Counted from the stretch's first letter, positions 27,525 through 42,930 are shown. The stretch is DNA of 64,000 nucleotides from Zhengitettix transpicula (GCA_037074705.1 JAYJMR010000016.1:1-64000), one strand, 5' to 3'. Notes: generated by a model from the letters alone, not told the origin. Numbers and translations: made by a program.

Positions 27525-30265
27525 ACTATTAGCACTTCGCGAAATGGAAGGAAATGTGAAAGTGCAACTACGGATGAGTATCTGTGTTCGGATTTTGTTT
27601 CAAATAATTTTCTTCTTTTCGTACGGAGTAAAATGAAAGCCACCCTAATAATATTTTGGCGCACAAACACACACAACCTTGCGCCCTCCTCAAACGGACG
27701 TCTCTCAGCATTGTCCTGAGGAAGGAAATCGTATCCCCATCTGGCAAACCGTAAATTTGAAAAAAACCGCAGTTCGAGAAAGTCCATTGAACGGGCGAAC
27801 GTAATGAAATTTGTCAGCTACAAGACTGGATCGTGTCATACGAAGAAAGCAAAACAAAACACTGAAGAATGAAGGTAGAATACAAACCCGATAACCCGCA
27901 CCGTATACACGGGAATCAAGGAAAGAAGTTAATAGAAGAGTAAAACCGGGGTCTATAGTGTTATCGTAAGGAAAAGAAAGAAGAAGAAACAAACCATAAA
28001 ACCGAAAACAATTTTGGAAGCGTGTCAATAGCAGCAGCGTAGTCGTAATGACAATAAAATGAAGATGCGCCGATCATGAATGAGTTGTGAGCAGTGAGAG
28101 GTGGAGGGGATGTATGGGAACGGGACGACGCAACAGTAGTTGCGAGCAGTGGCAGCGGGCGCACGGAGGTTGAGCCGCTCCAGAAAACCAAACGGAATGA
28201 CGCATCTGTGCACGAAATATTGCGGTCCCCATAGATGGGGGAAAGGGTTAACTCCTACTGGACCTGAGCGAAGAAAAGTGAAGTGTTTGTAATGCATGTT
28301 TTACCTTGAAATGCAAAATGTTTCTTTCAGTGGGAAAAAGAGAAGTGCTTGTAACATTTTTCCGTTTTGATGTGAGCAATGAATATGAAATGTATTCTGT
28401 GAAATATTTCCTAATATAAATAATTATTTGTTTCCGCCTGCCTTGAATGTACCTATCGTTTGTTGTTGTTTTTTTTTGAAAAAAAATTTGATCCGAGAAA
28501 TTTCTGAACATAGAACAATCTCGCAACGGGCAGTTATGAGCCATGTTCCGCAATATTTGTAATATGCATTTAAGAATTACTTCTAAGAAGGAACAGAAAT
28601 GACACACAGGGGATTTATTTCTGACAAAATGAAGTCACACGAACAATAAACACTTAATGAGTAATTTTAATACACACACACCATGATCATTGATAATTGT
28701 TTGAAGGAGAAATGTCTGAGATTCGTGTTAAGCTCAAAGAAGACTGTTGGCAGTGTGAGCATTAAGGAAATGGATCGGTATCGTCGGCAGTAAATTTCGC
28801 GCGTCTCGCGTGATAACGACGAGGTTCTACCATTTCGAGTCCAACTTCCTTTGCTGCATACTGCGCTTAACGCCCAGTGTCTAAATCCCTCGACTAGAGC
28901 ACGTAAAAACACATTTCTGTCACCGAGTCACGACTGAACGTACCAAATATTTTGTAATACTGCAGTTGGAACTGTTCAGCAATAAGAAACTTCCATTATT
29001 ATTGTAATTATTCCATTACTGAATGGAAGCATTTAAGAAGAATGTTTTTTTCTTGTCGATCCGATCCGATACGGGATACTTTTCATGGAGTAAAGGAAAA
29101 ACCACAGTTTCTCGGAAGTAGACCACTGAAGAAGGAAGTAACTTGACTTGGTGTCCTACAGCAACCACTCGCCACAATAGTTGATTGAATTATTTCCTTG
29201 TGGTCCGTATTAGTCAATTGATTTGTACTGTAATTCTTATAATGTAGAAATGTAAGAGTAAAACAAATGATGACATGAAATACATCGGTATCTCGTGAAA
29301 TACGAACATGATATTTACAAGAAGGTTGATCCTCTAATAAGTCGCACCAGATGAAGAAGAGCTAACAAATGGAAACCTTGCTTATTTAATTACTTTTACA
29401 TATAAATTGATCTATCGGAATTTTCGAATTGTGGATGTCAGTAATGACAGAAGTTTGTGAAATCATAATTTTGTGATGTAAACTTTCAGATTATATAATT
29501 TGTTATCAACCTCCTGACCGCGTCATCTGATTACTGTGAAAGGAGGATGCTGCACACAGAGAAACGAAAGCATAATTTCCTCAACTAATTGTCTCTTGTA
29601 TACGGACAATTACTCTGGAAAGAACGTCGCCGCACTTACTTGGAGAACAAATCCGACTTATGCATTTCCTGCAACGGACGTGCATCCCCCCCTCCCACCC
29701 GGATGGCCACAGCGAACGCTAACCGCTGGAAACTCATCGCCGTGTACTCGACGTCTTATGTGTTGAACTTCTCGGGCCAAAAGTCGGCTCTACAAGGAAA
29801 TGCTGTTGCTGCTTCCTGTAAAGGGGTTGGGCTATCGGATTCTTGGTAAGCGGATTAACTTTCTTTCCCCCCACGGTTTTTCCTTACGTCTGAGATATTC
29901 ATTTCCGCGTAATGTCTTCCCTCTGAACTTGTGCAACGTCATTGCAATGAACAAAGTCGTTTGGATCGAGAAAATGCAACTGTTATGGAAAGGCGAGGCT
30001 GAGTGCAAAACTGTTTCACTTTATAAGATTAGTGAAACTGAAAACAAAGACAATAATTGTTGAAGACAGGAACCAGTTGCAATGTTACGTCAGCAAGAAA
30101 ACCGTACGCGATAAATTGTTCATATCTGCAACGCAACAGTAATGTTTTGAAAAGAAAAGAAAAGAAAAAAAACACATGGTGAATGGCAGTGTAGGAGTTT
30201 AAAATTGATCAACCTGAAAAGTTGCCTCGTTTCCATTTCTTTCCCCGTTAACAGAGATAATTGCT
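27525..30265. other. H3-H1 intergenic spacer, unit 4
   Basis: As in units 1-3 except for a one-base deletion near 28637 (GTCACACG instead of GTCACCACG). No gene recognised. Confidence 0.8.
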
Positions 30266-30281
30266 GGCCCTGATAAGGGCC
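30266..30281 (-). terminator. Histone 3' stem-loop of H1, unit 4
   Basis: TATC-loop hairpin; one base further from the stop codon than in other units because of an inserted A near 30379. Confidence 0.93.
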
Positions 30282-30381
30282 GTTTGTGCACCGTCTCCAC
30301 GTCGGCCCGCGGAGAACGGGCGCAGTGTGGCACCGGCCACAATTGTTGCGAGCGAGGTCGGAGGAAAGGATAGGTACCAGC

Positions 30382-31008
30382 CTACTTCCTCTTCTTCGGC
30401 GACGCCTTTGCCTTCGATGGGGTCGCCTTCTTGGGCCTCGGCGCCTTTGGTTTCTTGGTGGGTGACTTGGCCGCCTTCTTCGCCTTGGACGGAGCTTTCT
30501 TGGGTTTGGGAGCAGCTGCCTTCTTGGCCGCGGCAACTTTCTTGGTCGCCGCCGATCCGACAGATTTTCTACCGGCGGCCGCCTTGACGCCTGCTACCTT
30601 CTTCGTCGTCTTCTTATCCTTGGCCTTGGAGGTGACATGCGGTCTCTTCACCGTAGTTTTCTCCACCGCTCCTGCGGTGCCCGCCAATTTGAAGGACCCA
30701 GAAGCTCCTTTGCCCTTGGTCTGTACCAGCTCGCCCGCCAGCACGGCCGACTTGAGGTAGCGCTTGATGAAAGGAGCAGACTTCTCCGCCTCCACCTTGT
30801 AGTTGGCAACGATGTACTTCTTGATGGCCTGCAGCGACGAACCTCCCCTTTCCTTGAGGCTCTTGATGGCGTTTGCCACCATCTCGGACGTCTTGGGGTG
30901 GGCCGGCTTGGTCCGGGGCTTCTTGGAAGCCGCCAACTTGGCCTTCTTCGTCCCACCGACCAAGGCCGGGGGTGCGCTTGCCTCGGATGTCGCCGATGTG
31001 TCCGCCAT
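30382..31008 (-). CDS. H1: Linker histone H1, unit 4
   Basis: Intact 208-residue copy, protein identical to unit 1. The single-base insertion just past the stop (TACCAGCC against TACCGCC) does not touch the coding frame. Confidence 0.96.
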   Translation of the reverse strand: MADTSATSEASAPPALVGGTKKAKLAASKKPRTKPAHPKTSEMVANAIKSLKERGGSSLQAIKKYIVANYKVEAEKSAPFIKRYLKSAVLAGELVQTKGKGASGSFKLAGTAGAVEKTTVKRPHVTSKAKDKKTTKKVAGVKAAAGRKSVGSAATKKVAAAKKAAAPKPKKAPSKAKKAAKSPTKKPKAPRPKKATPSKAKASPKKRK

Positions 31009-33794
31009 AACCTTGCGTACGTGATAGAGCTTCAGCATGGTCCACGGAGGCCTCTTCTCGTAGTCGTCTGGCGCACCGTTCTGACGAGTGAGCTGCCAGT
31101 TCTGCACTTGGCCGTAGTAGCGCTGCTGCCAGGCACTCGCATGTTAACACGCCGATTTTCGTCGTCCACCGAGATATGTAACACTCCGTTTCGTGTACCA
31201 CAGGTCTCTTCGGCACTTGCAAGGATCAGTCTTGTTGGCGGAAGGACTTAAACGACTTCGCCACACTTGTCTGTCCACCTCCACGCGTCCGCAAAATAGC
31301 GTGCTTTTTGTGAACAGGGTGTCTCTTCGCGAAATAGACTATCAACAGCGACATACAGTCCGCTATTCCCCTATCATTGTTGACAATCGTGTAGCCTCAT
31401 CCTTTGGCTACTCACCGCCACCATAAGCGATGCCCTAAGATTATCGGTGCGTTTGGTGGGTGGCGTAAAGCTATGGCGTGTCACAATCGTCTGCCGATAT
31501 TCGTCGTGGTACTCGTCCCGTGTTTATGGAAACAATCCTGAAAATAAGTGTTTTCTTGCCCAGATTCTGTTGCCTCAGTTGAAAGTTACACGTTACCGTC
31601 ACAAAAAGTCACCACACGTTCACACAACAAGGTTTCGTTCACATGAAATGCTCAAGATGTCGTCCACTTGATGCGTGCAGCTCATTTCAGATAGTCCTCT
31701 TTCCTCGCAGCCAGAAGGCACCAGAATGAAATAAATATTGCCTACTACATACGCCCACACTTTAAAATAATTGCGCAATGACATGAATGAGTATGCCGAC
31801 GAATGACGAGGAAAACAGGAAGAATAGAACGTTTCCTCGACTTCATCGGACCCCACGCGATTCTCCTGGCGGAACGTGAATTGAGATACATATGACGAAT
31901 TCGTCGACCCTGTCGGAGGAAAATCAGAAAATACAAACTCAAGACGAAAATGTTAAGTCACGGAAGGTCCCACGCCGAAAGAAATATGAAAGTAATCGTT
32001 AAAATACGAATGGAAGAAGTATTCACGTGACTCATGCCTTACAGTTCAGAAAGGAAAAAAAAATCACCGGGAAATAAGAAATGCGACCATGGGAAGTATT
32101 TTGGAGTTTCGGATAATGTCGAGTCAGGGAAAGAAAAGCAAACCAATTACCGTCTCAAAAACGGGCAGAAAACAGAAAAACAAAAACACTACATGCAGCG
32201 CACTGATCAGTATGACCCAATTTACACGAGTAATATTACGTTAACAAGTTGACAGCACAAAAATGCGAAGGAAAGCAGGAAAAACAACAATAATTCAATC
32301 GGAAATAGTACAAACAAAATCCCGAACGAAATTGGAATAATAATTCATAAGCATATTTGTAATACACGTATTAATCAATAATGTGACCGTGATGTATACG
32401 CCGATATAAATAATTGTGGGTAGACGTAATGGAAACGTGTGGACGGCTATGTAGTATGTAGTATTTCTATGTTTTCACGTGCCCTCCGAGCGGCGTTCGA
32501 CTCACCAGGGCTGGGCGTACTCTGGGTCGCCTGACGTGCTCAAATCTTTCATTGTGGGGACCGGGCAGCAGACAAAGAAATTGCGAAACATAGTCTTCAA
32601 ATCACCACAGAAGCCTACGTAGTGCGGCCCCAATAGCTTCAAGATCAGAAATCATTCCACTTATAATAATAATGCTAATGAAATCGGTAGTAACGCGATA
32701 CGGAAGGAAGAACAAATCGTTCTGGGCGATGTTGTTTATTCTTAAGGAAAAATCATTGTCAACTATGGTCATACGTTGAAGCACCAGCAGTAACGCCTTC
32801 ACATTGCTTCAAACCTAACAGCACGAAATTCGTCAAGGGACGAATAGGTTACAAATGAATTCAACACTTACTTCTCTGTTAAACTTCAGCGACACAAACG
32901 AATATTCTTTATATAGCGACGCAACGAGGTAACGTGCACACGTCTCACACTTTGGCGAAGATGTGGAAAAGTGCACTATTTAGGCTGATATGCCAAAGGT
33001 TATTTTTTGGATTTCTTATTTTTTTTAAAAAAAATATATATATATATAAAAATAAAGAAATAATTAAACAATTGCGTTTATAAGTGAAGGTAAGTGGCGA
33101 GCTGCACAATCAGGTATGTATGTTAATAATCAACACCCGACAAACATTATCGAATCAGAATTCTTCATTACCAAACATACCTATTGGACAAATTGCTCAG
33201 AAAGAAACATGAAGCGAAAGTAAATTTAAGAATTTCAATATTTTCTCTAAACAAATGACATGAGTGAACTTTCATTTTAATAAGGTCAATCACCCCGTTA
33301 AAATTTTATATCATTCCTATAAGCTCCCGTGCCCAGATGCAGTTTTATATAAAGTTTCGATAGAAGATGAAATGTAATTTACCGTTATTCAATGGACTAT
33401 ATTATTCTCGAAGTAGAAATTACAGGAATTGTTACGTGTCGAATGACCCAAATGATAGTACAAGAAGCAAACATGCAAGTTAAAACGACTCACATTATGA
33501 AAATAACTTCACAAATGTGTTTTACCCTCGTCATTCTCAGGTGTTTTCCTTCGATAATAAAAAATTAAACTCTAACGGGTGGGGAAATTCGTACAATAGA
33601 TGCCACATCGAAACAAGGAAATGTTTCAATCGCACTCGACCAACGTCATGCAATTAAATAACGATATACTAATAAATGTAAACAAGCTGCCCCCCACCCG
33701 CATGGGTCCAGTGACCGTATTCTGAGAAGTAAATAGCGAAGTTGTTGTCTCTGACGGTTTCTCTCCTTTCCATATGGTTTTTAAATAAAATGAT
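31009..33794. other. H1-H2B spacer with H1 upstream region, unit 4
   Basis: As unit 2, with a TA tract one TA unit longer (near 33035-33048). No gene recognised. Confidence 0.75.
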
Positions 33795-33810
33795 GGCCCT
33801 GAAAAGGGCC
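33795..33810 (-). terminator. Histone 3' stem-loop of H2B, unit 4
   Basis: TTTC-loop hairpin on the minus strand. Confidence 0.95.
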
Positions 33811-33851
33811 GTTTTATAATCTTCTTCAACTTTTTCCCGCTGACTTGCTTC

Positions 33852-34223
33852 TTATTTGGAGCTGGTGTACTTGGTGACGGCTTTGGTCCCTTCGCTGACG
33901 GCGTGCTTGGCAAGCTCACCGGGTAGCAGCAACCTTACGGCAGTCTGTATCTCCCGACTGGTGATAGTCGAGCGCTTGTTGTAGTGAGCCAGTCGAGACG
34001 CTTCGGCAGCAATCCTCTCGAAGATGTCGTTAACGAAGCTGTTCATGATGCTCATGGCTTTGCTGGAAATACCAGTGTCCGGGTGCACTTGTTTCAATAC
34101 TTTATAAATGTAAATAGCGTAGCTTTCCTTCCTCTTGCGCTTCTTCTTCTTATCTCCCTTGGAGATATTCTTCTGGGCTTTGCCAGCCTTCTTGGCAGCT
34201 TTCCCGCTAGTCTTGGGCGGCAT
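33852..34223 (-). CDS. H2B: Core histone H2B, unit 4
   Basis: Intact 123-residue copy, protein identical to unit 1. Confidence 0.98.
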   Translation of the reverse strand: MPPKTSGKAAKKAGKAQKNISKGDKKKKRKRKESYAIYIYKVLKQVHPDTGISSKAMSIMNSFVNDIFERIAAEASRLAHYNKRSTITSREIQTAVRLLLPGELAKHAVSEGTKAVTKYTSSK

Positions 34224-34492
34224 GACAATAACGCTGAACCACAGGCGATCCTAGCGTAACGCAGTCTCAGCGTGTAATGGCGTCGGACCGTTTGGGTGCT
34301 GCCCTCTTTATCAACTCGGCCGCTGCGCGCGGCGGAAACCCCTCCGCGGAGTTAGTACTTGAAGGAAGCGAAGCGGACGCTTTCATTGGTCCGAGAGGTT
34401 ATATCCCCGCGAGTCACAAAATTTGGGTGTTCATAATTTGCTGTTTCGCGATAGCTGTATAAGCTCGCATCAACGAAGCAACAACAGCAATC
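34224..34492. promoter_or_regulatory. Divergent H2B/H2A promoter, unit 4
   Basis: 269 bp, unchanged. ATTGG at 34385-34389, TATAT at 34400-34404, minus-strand GATAAA at 34307-34312. Confidence 0.8.
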
Positions 34493-34868
<376 letters not shown>

Positions 34869-34912
34869 GGTGCAACACACGCCGCTCCTTGAGTCACACT
34901 CAAGAAAAAAAC

Positions 34913-34928
34913 GGCCCTTTTGAGGGCC
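34913..34928 (+). terminator. Histone 3' stem-loop of H2A, unit 4
   Basis: TTTG-loop hairpin, unchanged despite the frameshift in the gene. Confidence 0.93.
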
Positions 34929-35529
34929 ACAAATTTTACTCCAAGCACGAAACGGGGGCTGGAAAAAAATGAGGGAAACTAATCCGCAGAGACACGTACT
35001 CCTTCCCTCCAAAAGTAAAAATCCAATGACAATATCTTAAGAAGAATATCGCTAACGTGTATGAGACAGTCATCGTCTTTACCCCCAAGAAACGACATGT
35101 ATAACGACAGCCCCCCCCCCCCCCTTCGCAGTAGGTGCGAGAGAACAAATTTGCCGTAATTGTTTAACTTATGAAAGTAGAACACCGCTGTGCTTGCCCA
35201 CCATCACGTGTCAATGTACTCACGCAATGCAGAATAACCGCGATAGTCATATCATGTCGAGGTACATAGAAAACAATAGTTTCTGACATTGCACTACATA
35301 CTTTAATTGTATATTTGTCAGTTGTTGGGGCCGCCGTGCGATTCATTGAAGGTAGGGAATTTTGCAAGCAGACACAAGGAATTAAGGAATATGTTACTTG
35401 TACACCGCGCAGGAAAAGCTTTTTCAGTATTTAGCCATTGCATGGTTCGTAACGTGTGAGGAATGCAACGAGAACGGCGTTCTCACAAAGTGGCTCTGTC
35501 TTTCCTCTCGTTCGTGATTTCTTTGTGGT
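34929..35529. other. H2A-H4 convergent spacer, unit 4
   Basis: Contains a run of 14 C at 35111-35124, and lacks one GT of the GTGTGTG stretch near 35458. No gene recognised. Confidence 0.8.
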
Positions 35530-35545
35530 GGCCCTGAAAAGGGCC
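35530..35545 (-). terminator. Histone 3' stem-loop of H4, unit 4
   Basis: TTTC-loop hairpin on the minus strand. Confidence 0.95.
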
Positions 35546-35636
35546 GATTTTCTAAAACCGCCGTCGTGTTAGGTCGTTTTCATGCACAGTCTAAGAAAGT
35601 GTGCACTCCGACGAGATGTTCCACAAAGGAAACATC

Positions 35637-36573
<937 letters not shown>

Positions 36574-36637
36574 GCAGTCCCCGTCCCCCAGCCTCCACTC
36601 TAATAGGAGAGCTGAAATAAAACCGTTCCCTTCAAAC

Positions 36638-36653
36638 GGCCCTTTTCAGGGCC
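36638..36653 (+). terminator. Histone 3' stem-loop of H3, unit 4
   Basis: TTTC-loop hairpin 64 nt past the stop. Confidence 0.95.
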
Positions 36654-39395
36654 ACTATTAGCACTTCGCGAAATGGAAGGAAATGTGAAAGTGCAACTAC
36701 GGATGAGTATCTGTGTTCGGATTTTGTTTCAAATAATTTTCTTCTTTTCGTACGGAGTAAAATGAAAGCCACCCTAATAATATTTTGGCGCACAAACACA
36801 CACAACCTTGCGCCCTCCTCAAACGGACGTCTCTCAGCATTGTCCTGAGGAAGGAAATCGTATCCCCATCTGGCAAACCGTAAATTTGAAAAAAACCGCA
36901 GTTCGAGAAAGTCCATTGAACGGGCGAACGTAATGAAATTTGTCAGCTACAAGACTGGATCGTGTCATACGAAGAAAGCAAAACAAAACACTGAAGAATG
37001 AAGGTAGAATACAAACCCGATAACCCGCACCGTATACACGGGAATCAAGGAAAGAAGTTAATAGAAGAGTAAAACCGGGGTCTATAGTGTTATCGTAAGG
37101 AAAAGAAAGAAGAAGAAACAAACCATAAAACCGAAAACAATTTTGGAAGCGTGTCAATAGCAGCAGCGTAGTCGTAATGACAATAAAATGAAGATGCGCC
37201 GATCATGAATGAGTTGTGAGCAGTGAGAGGTGGAGGGGATGTATGGGAACGGGACGACGCAACAGTAGTTGCGAGCAGTGGCAGCGGGCGCACGGAGGTT
37301 GAGCCGCTCCAGAAAACCAAACGGAATGACGCATCTGTGCACGAAATATTGCGGTCCCCATAGATGGGGGAAAGGGTTAACTCCTACTGGACCTGAGCGA
37401 AGAAAAGTGAAGTGTTTGTAATGCATGTTTTACCTTGAAATGCAAAATGTTTCTTTCAGTGGGAAAAAGAGAAGTGCTTGTAACATTTTTCCGTTTTGAT
37501 GTGAGCAATGAATATGAAATGTATTCTGTGAAATATTTCCTAATATAAATAATTATTTGTTTCCGCCTGCCTTGAATGTACCTATCGTTTGTTGTTGTTT
37601 TTTTTTGAAAAAAAATTTGATCCGAGAAATTTCTGAACATAGAACAATCTCGCAACGGGCAGTTATGAGCCATGTTCCGCAATATTTGTAATATGCATTT
37701 AAGAATTACTTCTAAGAAGGAACAGAAATGACACACAGGGGATTTATTTCTGACAAAATGAAGTCACCACGAACAATAAACACTTAATGAGTAATTTTAA
37801 TACACACACACCATGATCATTGATAATTGTTTGAAGGAGAAATGTCTGAGATTCGTGTTAAGCTCAAAGAAGACTGTTGGCAGTGTGAGCATTAAGGAAA
37901 TGGATCGGTATCGTCGGCAGTAAATTTCGCGCGTCTCGCGTGATAACGACGAGGTTCTACCATTTCGAGTCCAACTTCCTTTGCTGCATACTGCGCTTAA
38001 CGCCCAGTGTCTAAATCCCTCGACTAGAGCACGTAAAAACACATTTCTGTCACCGAGTCACGACTGAACGTACCAAATATTTTGTAATACTGCAGTTGGA
38101 ACTGTTCAGCAATAAGAAACTTCCATTATTATTGTAATTATTCCATTACTGAATGGAAGCATTTAAGAAGAATGTTTTTTTCTTGTCGATCCGATCCGAT
38201 ACGGGATACTTTTCATGGAGTAAAGGAAAAACCACAGTTTCTCGGAAGTAGACCACTGAAGAAGGAAGTAACTTGACTTGGTGTCCTACAGCAACCACTC
38301 GCCACAATAGTTGATTGAATTATTTCCTTGTGGTCCGTATTAGTCAATTGATTTGTACTGTAATTCTTATAATGTAGAAATGTAAGAGTAAAACAAATGA
38401 TGACATGAAATACATCGGTATCTCGTGAAATACGAACATGATATTTACAAGAAGGTTGATCCTCTAATAAGTCGCACCAGATGAAGAAGAGCTAACAAAT
38501 GGAAACCTTGCTTATTTAATTACTTTTACATATAAATTGATCTATCGGAATTTTCGAATTGTGGATGTCAGTAATGACAGAAGTTTGTGAAATCATAATT
38601 TTGTGATGTAAACTTTCAGATTATATAATTTGTTATCAACCTCCTGACCGCGTCATCTGATTACTGTGAAAGGAGGATGCTGCACACAGAGAAACGAAAG
38701 CATAATTTCCTCAACTAATTGTCTCTTGTATACGGACAATTACTCTGGAAAGAACGTCGCCGCACTTACTTGGAGAACAAATCCGACTTATGCATTTCCT
38801 GCAACGGACGTGCATCCCCCCCTCCCACCCGGATGGCCACAGCGAACGCTAACCGCTGGAAACTCATCGCCGTGTACTCGACGTCTTATGTGTTGAACTT
38901 CTCGGGCCAAAAGTCGGCTCTACAAGGAAATGCTGTTGCTGCTTCCTGTAAAGGGGTTGGGCTATCGGATTCTTGGTAAGCGGATTAACTTTCTTTCCCC
39001 CCACGGTTTTTCCTTACGTCTGAGATATTCATTTCCGCGTAATGTCTTCCCTCTGAACTTGTGCAACGTCATTGCAATGAACAAAGTCGTTTGGATCGAG
39101 AAAATGCAACTGTTATGGAAAGGCGAGGCTGAGTGCAAAACTGTTTCACTTTATAAGATTAGTGAAACTGAAAACAAAGACAATAATTGTTGAAGACAGG
39201 AACCAGTTGCAATGTTACGTCAGCAAGAAAACCGTACGCGATAAATTGTTCATATCTGCAACGCAACAGTAATGTTTTGAAAAGAAAAGAAAAGAAAAAA
39301 AACACATGGTGAATGGCAGTGTAGGAGTTTAAAATTGATCAACCTGAAAAGTTGCCTCGTTTCCATTTCTTTCCCCGTTAACAGAGATAATTGCT
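36654..39395. other. H3-H1 intergenic spacer, unit 5
   Basis: A-type spacer of 2742 bp, matching units 1-3; no gene recognised. Confidence 0.8.
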
Positions 39396-39411
39396 GGCCC
39401 TGATAAGGGCC
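39396..39411 (-). terminator. Histone 3' stem-loop of H1, unit 5
   Basis: TATC-loop hairpin, unchanged. Confidence 0.93.
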
Positions 39412-39510
39412 GTTTGTGCACCGTCTCCACGTCGGCCCGCGGAGAACGGGCGCAGTGTGGCACCGGCCACAATTGTTGCGAGCGAGGTCGGAGGAAAGGA
39501 TAGGTACCGC

Positions 39511-40136
39511 CTACTTCCTCTTCTTCGGCGACGCCTTTGCCTTCGATGGGGTCGCCTTCTTGGGCCTCGGCGCCTTTGGTTTCTTGGTGGGTGACTTGGC
39601 CGCCTTCTTCGCCTTGGACGGAGCTTTCTTGGGTTTGGGAGCAGCTGCCTTCTTGGCCGCGGCAACTTTCTTGGTCGCCGCCGATCCGACAGATTTTCTA
39701 CCGGCGGCCGCCTTGACGCCTGCTACCTTCTTCGTCGTCTTCTTATCCTTGGCCTTGGAGGTGACATGCGGTCTCTTCACCGTAGTTTTCTCCACCGCTC
39801 CTGCGGTGCCCGCCAATTTGAAGGACCCAGAAGCTCCTTTGCCCTTGGTCTGTACCAGCTCGCCCGCCAGCACGGCCGACTTGAGGTAGCGCTTGATGAA
39901 AGGAGCAGACTTCTCCGCCTCCACCTTGTAGTTGGCAACGATGTACTTCTTGATGGCCTGCAGCGACGAACCTCCCCTTTCCTTGAGGCTCTTGATGGCG
40001 TTTGCCACCATCTCGGACGTCTTGGGGTGGCCGGCTTGGTCCGGGGCTTCTTGGAAGCCGCCAACTTGGCCTTCTTCGTCCCACCGACCAAGGCCGGGGG
40101 TGCGCTTGCCTCGGATGTCGCCGATGTGTCCGCCAT
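39511..40136 (-). pseudogene. H1: Linker histone H1, frameshifted copy, unit 5
   Basis: One G is missing from the run near 40027-40030 (GGGGTGGCC against GGGGTGGGCC). On the minus strand this shifts the frame at about residue 36-37, just before the winged-helix domain, so the product from the MADTS start would lose the globular domain and tail and end near 39777. A 279-codon open frame across 39511-40350 is only an accidental join of an upstream out-of-frame stretch to the H1 body. All other H1 sequence is intact. Confidence 0.85.
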
Positions 40137-42914
40137 AACCTTGCGTACGTGATAGAGCTTCAGCATGGTCCACGGAGGCCTCTTCTCGTAGTCGTCTGGC
40201 GCACCGTTCTGACGAGTGAGCTGCCAGTTCTGCACTTGGCCGTAGTAGCGCTGCTGCCAGGCACTCGCATGTTAACACGCCGATTTTCGTCGTCCACCGA
40301 GATATGTAACACTCCGTTTCGTGTACCACAGGTCTCTTCGGCACTTGCAAGGATCAGTCTTGTTGGCGGAAGGACTTAAACGACTTCGCCACACTTGTCT
40401 GTCCACCTCCACGCGTCCGCAAAATAGCGTGCTTTTTGTGAACAGGGTGTCTCTTCGCGAAATAGACTATCAACAGCGACATACAGTCCGCTATTCCCCT
40501 ATCATTGTTGACAATCGTGTAGCCTCATCCTTTGGCTACTCACCGCCACCATAAGCGATGCCCTAAGATTATCGGTGCGTTTGGTGGGTGGCGTAAAGCT
40601 ATGGCGTGTCACAATCGTCTGCCGATATTCGTCGTGGTACTCGTCCCGTGTTTATGGAAACAATCCTGAAAATAAGTGTTTTCTTGCCCAGATTCTGTTG
40701 CCTCAGTTGAAAGTTACACGTTACCGTCACAAAAAGTCACCACACGTTCACACAACAAGGTTTCGTTCACATGAAATGCTCAAGATGTCGTCCACTTGAT
40801 GCGTGCAGCTCATTTCAGATAGTCCTCTTTCCTCGCAGCCAGAAGGCACCAGAATGAAATAAATATTGCCTACTACATACGCCCACACTTTAAATAATTG
40901 CGCAATGACATGAATGAGTATGCCGACGAATGACGAGGAAAACAGGAAGAATAGAACGTTTCCTCGACTTCATCGGACCCCACGCGATTCTCCTGGCGGA
41001 ACGTGAATTGAGATACATATGACGAATTCGTCGACCTGTCGGAGGAAAATCAGAAAATACAAACTCAAGACGAAAATGTTAAGTCACGGAAGGTCCCACG
41101 CCGAAAGAAATATGAAAGTAATCGTTAAAATACGAATGGAAGAAGTATTCACGTGACTCATGCCTTACAGTTCAGAAAGGAAAAAAAAATCACCGGGAAT
41201 AAGAAATGCGACCATGGAAGTATTTTGAGTTTCGGATAATGTCGAGTCAGGGAAAGAAAAGCAAACCAATTACCGTCTCAAAAACGGGCAGAAAACAGAA
41301 AAACAAAAACACTACATGCAGCGCACTGATCAGTATGACCCAATTTACACGAGTAATATTACGTTAACAAGTTGACAGCACAAAAATGCGAAGGAAAGCA
41401 GGAAAAACAACAATAATTCAATCGGAAATAGTACAAACAAAATCCCGAACGAATTGGAATAATAATTCATAAGCATATTTGTAATACACGTATTAATCAA
41501 TATTGTGACCGTGATGTATACGCCGATATAAATAATTGTGGGTAGACGTAATGGAAACGTGTGGACGGCTATGTAGTATGTAGTATTTCTATGTTTTCAC
41601 GTGCCCTCCGAGCGGCGTTCGACTCACCAGGGCTGGGCGTACTCTGGGTCGCCTGACGTGCTCAAATCTTTCATTGTGGGGACCGGGCAGCAGACAAAGA
41701 AATTGCGAAACATAGTCTTCAAATCACCACAGAAGCCTACGTAGTGCGGCCCCAATAGCTTCAAGATCAGAAATCATTCCACTTATAATAATAATGCTAA
41801 TGAAATCGGTAGTAACGCGATACGGAAGGAAGAACAAATCGTTCTGGGCGATGTTGTTTATTCTTAAGGAAAAATCATTGTCAACTATGGTCATACGTTG
41901 AAGCACCAGCAGTAACGCCTTCACATTGCTTCAAACCTAACAGCACGAAATTCGTCAAGGGACGAATAGGTTACAAATGAATTCAACACTTACTTCTCTG
42001 TTAAACTTCAGCGACACAAAAGAATATTCTTTATATAGCGACGGCAACGAGGTAACGTGCACACGTCTCACACTTTGGCGAAGATGTGGAAAAGTGCACT
42101 ATTTAGGCTGATATGCCAAAGGTTATTTTTTGGATTTCTTATTTTTTTTAAAAAAAATATATATATATAAAATAAAGAAATAATTAAACAATTGCGTTTA
42201 TAAGTGAAGGTAAGTGGCGAGCTGCACAATCAGGTATGTATGTTAATAATCAACACCCGACAAACATTATCGAATCAGAATTCTTCATTACCAAACATAC
42301 CTATTGGACAAATTGCTCAGAAAGAAACATGAAGCGAAAGTAAATTTAAGAATTTCAATATTTTCTCTAAACAAATGACATGAGTGAACTTTCATTTTAA
42401 TAAGGTCAATCACCCCGTTAAAATTTTATATCATTCCTATAAGCTCCCGTGCCCAGATGCAGTTTTATATAAAGTTTCGATAGAAGATGAAATGTAATTT
42501 ACCGTTATTCAATGGACTATATTATTCTCGAAGTAGAAATTACAGGAATTGTTACGTGTCGAATGACCCAAATGATAGTACAAGAAGCAAACATGCAAGT
42601 TAAAACGACTCACATTATGAAAATAACTTCACAAATGTGTTTTACCCTCGTCATTCTCAGGTGTTTTCCTTCGATAATAAAAAATTAAACTCTAACGGGT
42701 GGGGAAATTCGTACAATAGATGCCACATCGAAACAAGGAAATGTTTCAATCGCACTCGACCAACGTCATGCAATTAAATAACGATATACTAATAAATGTA
42801 AACAAGCTGCCCCCCACCCGCATGGGTCCAGTGACCGTATTCTGAGAAGTAAATAGCGAAGTTGTTGTCTCTGACGGTTTCTCTCCTTTCCATATGGTTT
42901 TTTAAATAAATGAT
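40137..42914. other. H1-H2B spacer with H1 upstream region, unit 5
   Basis: A-type spacer with many private single-base changes, mainly deletions: ACTTTAAATAATT near 40890, TCGACCTGTCGG near 41034, several around 41197-41228, CGAATTGG near 41453, and an extra G near 42044. The surrounding sequence is otherwise the same as units 2-4. No gene recognised. Confidence 0.75.
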
Positions 42915-42930
42915 GGCCCTGAAAAGGGCC
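42915..42930 (-). terminator. Histone 3' stem-loop of H2B, unit 5
   Basis: TTTC-loop hairpin, one base closer to the stop than in other units because a T is missing beside the stop codon. Confidence 0.93.

Noticed and set aside
39511..40350. 279-codon frame that looks like an H1 with a new N-terminal domain
   Set aside because: It is an artefact of the one-base deletion near 40028 joining an out-of-frame upstream stretch to the H1 body; other units do not have it.
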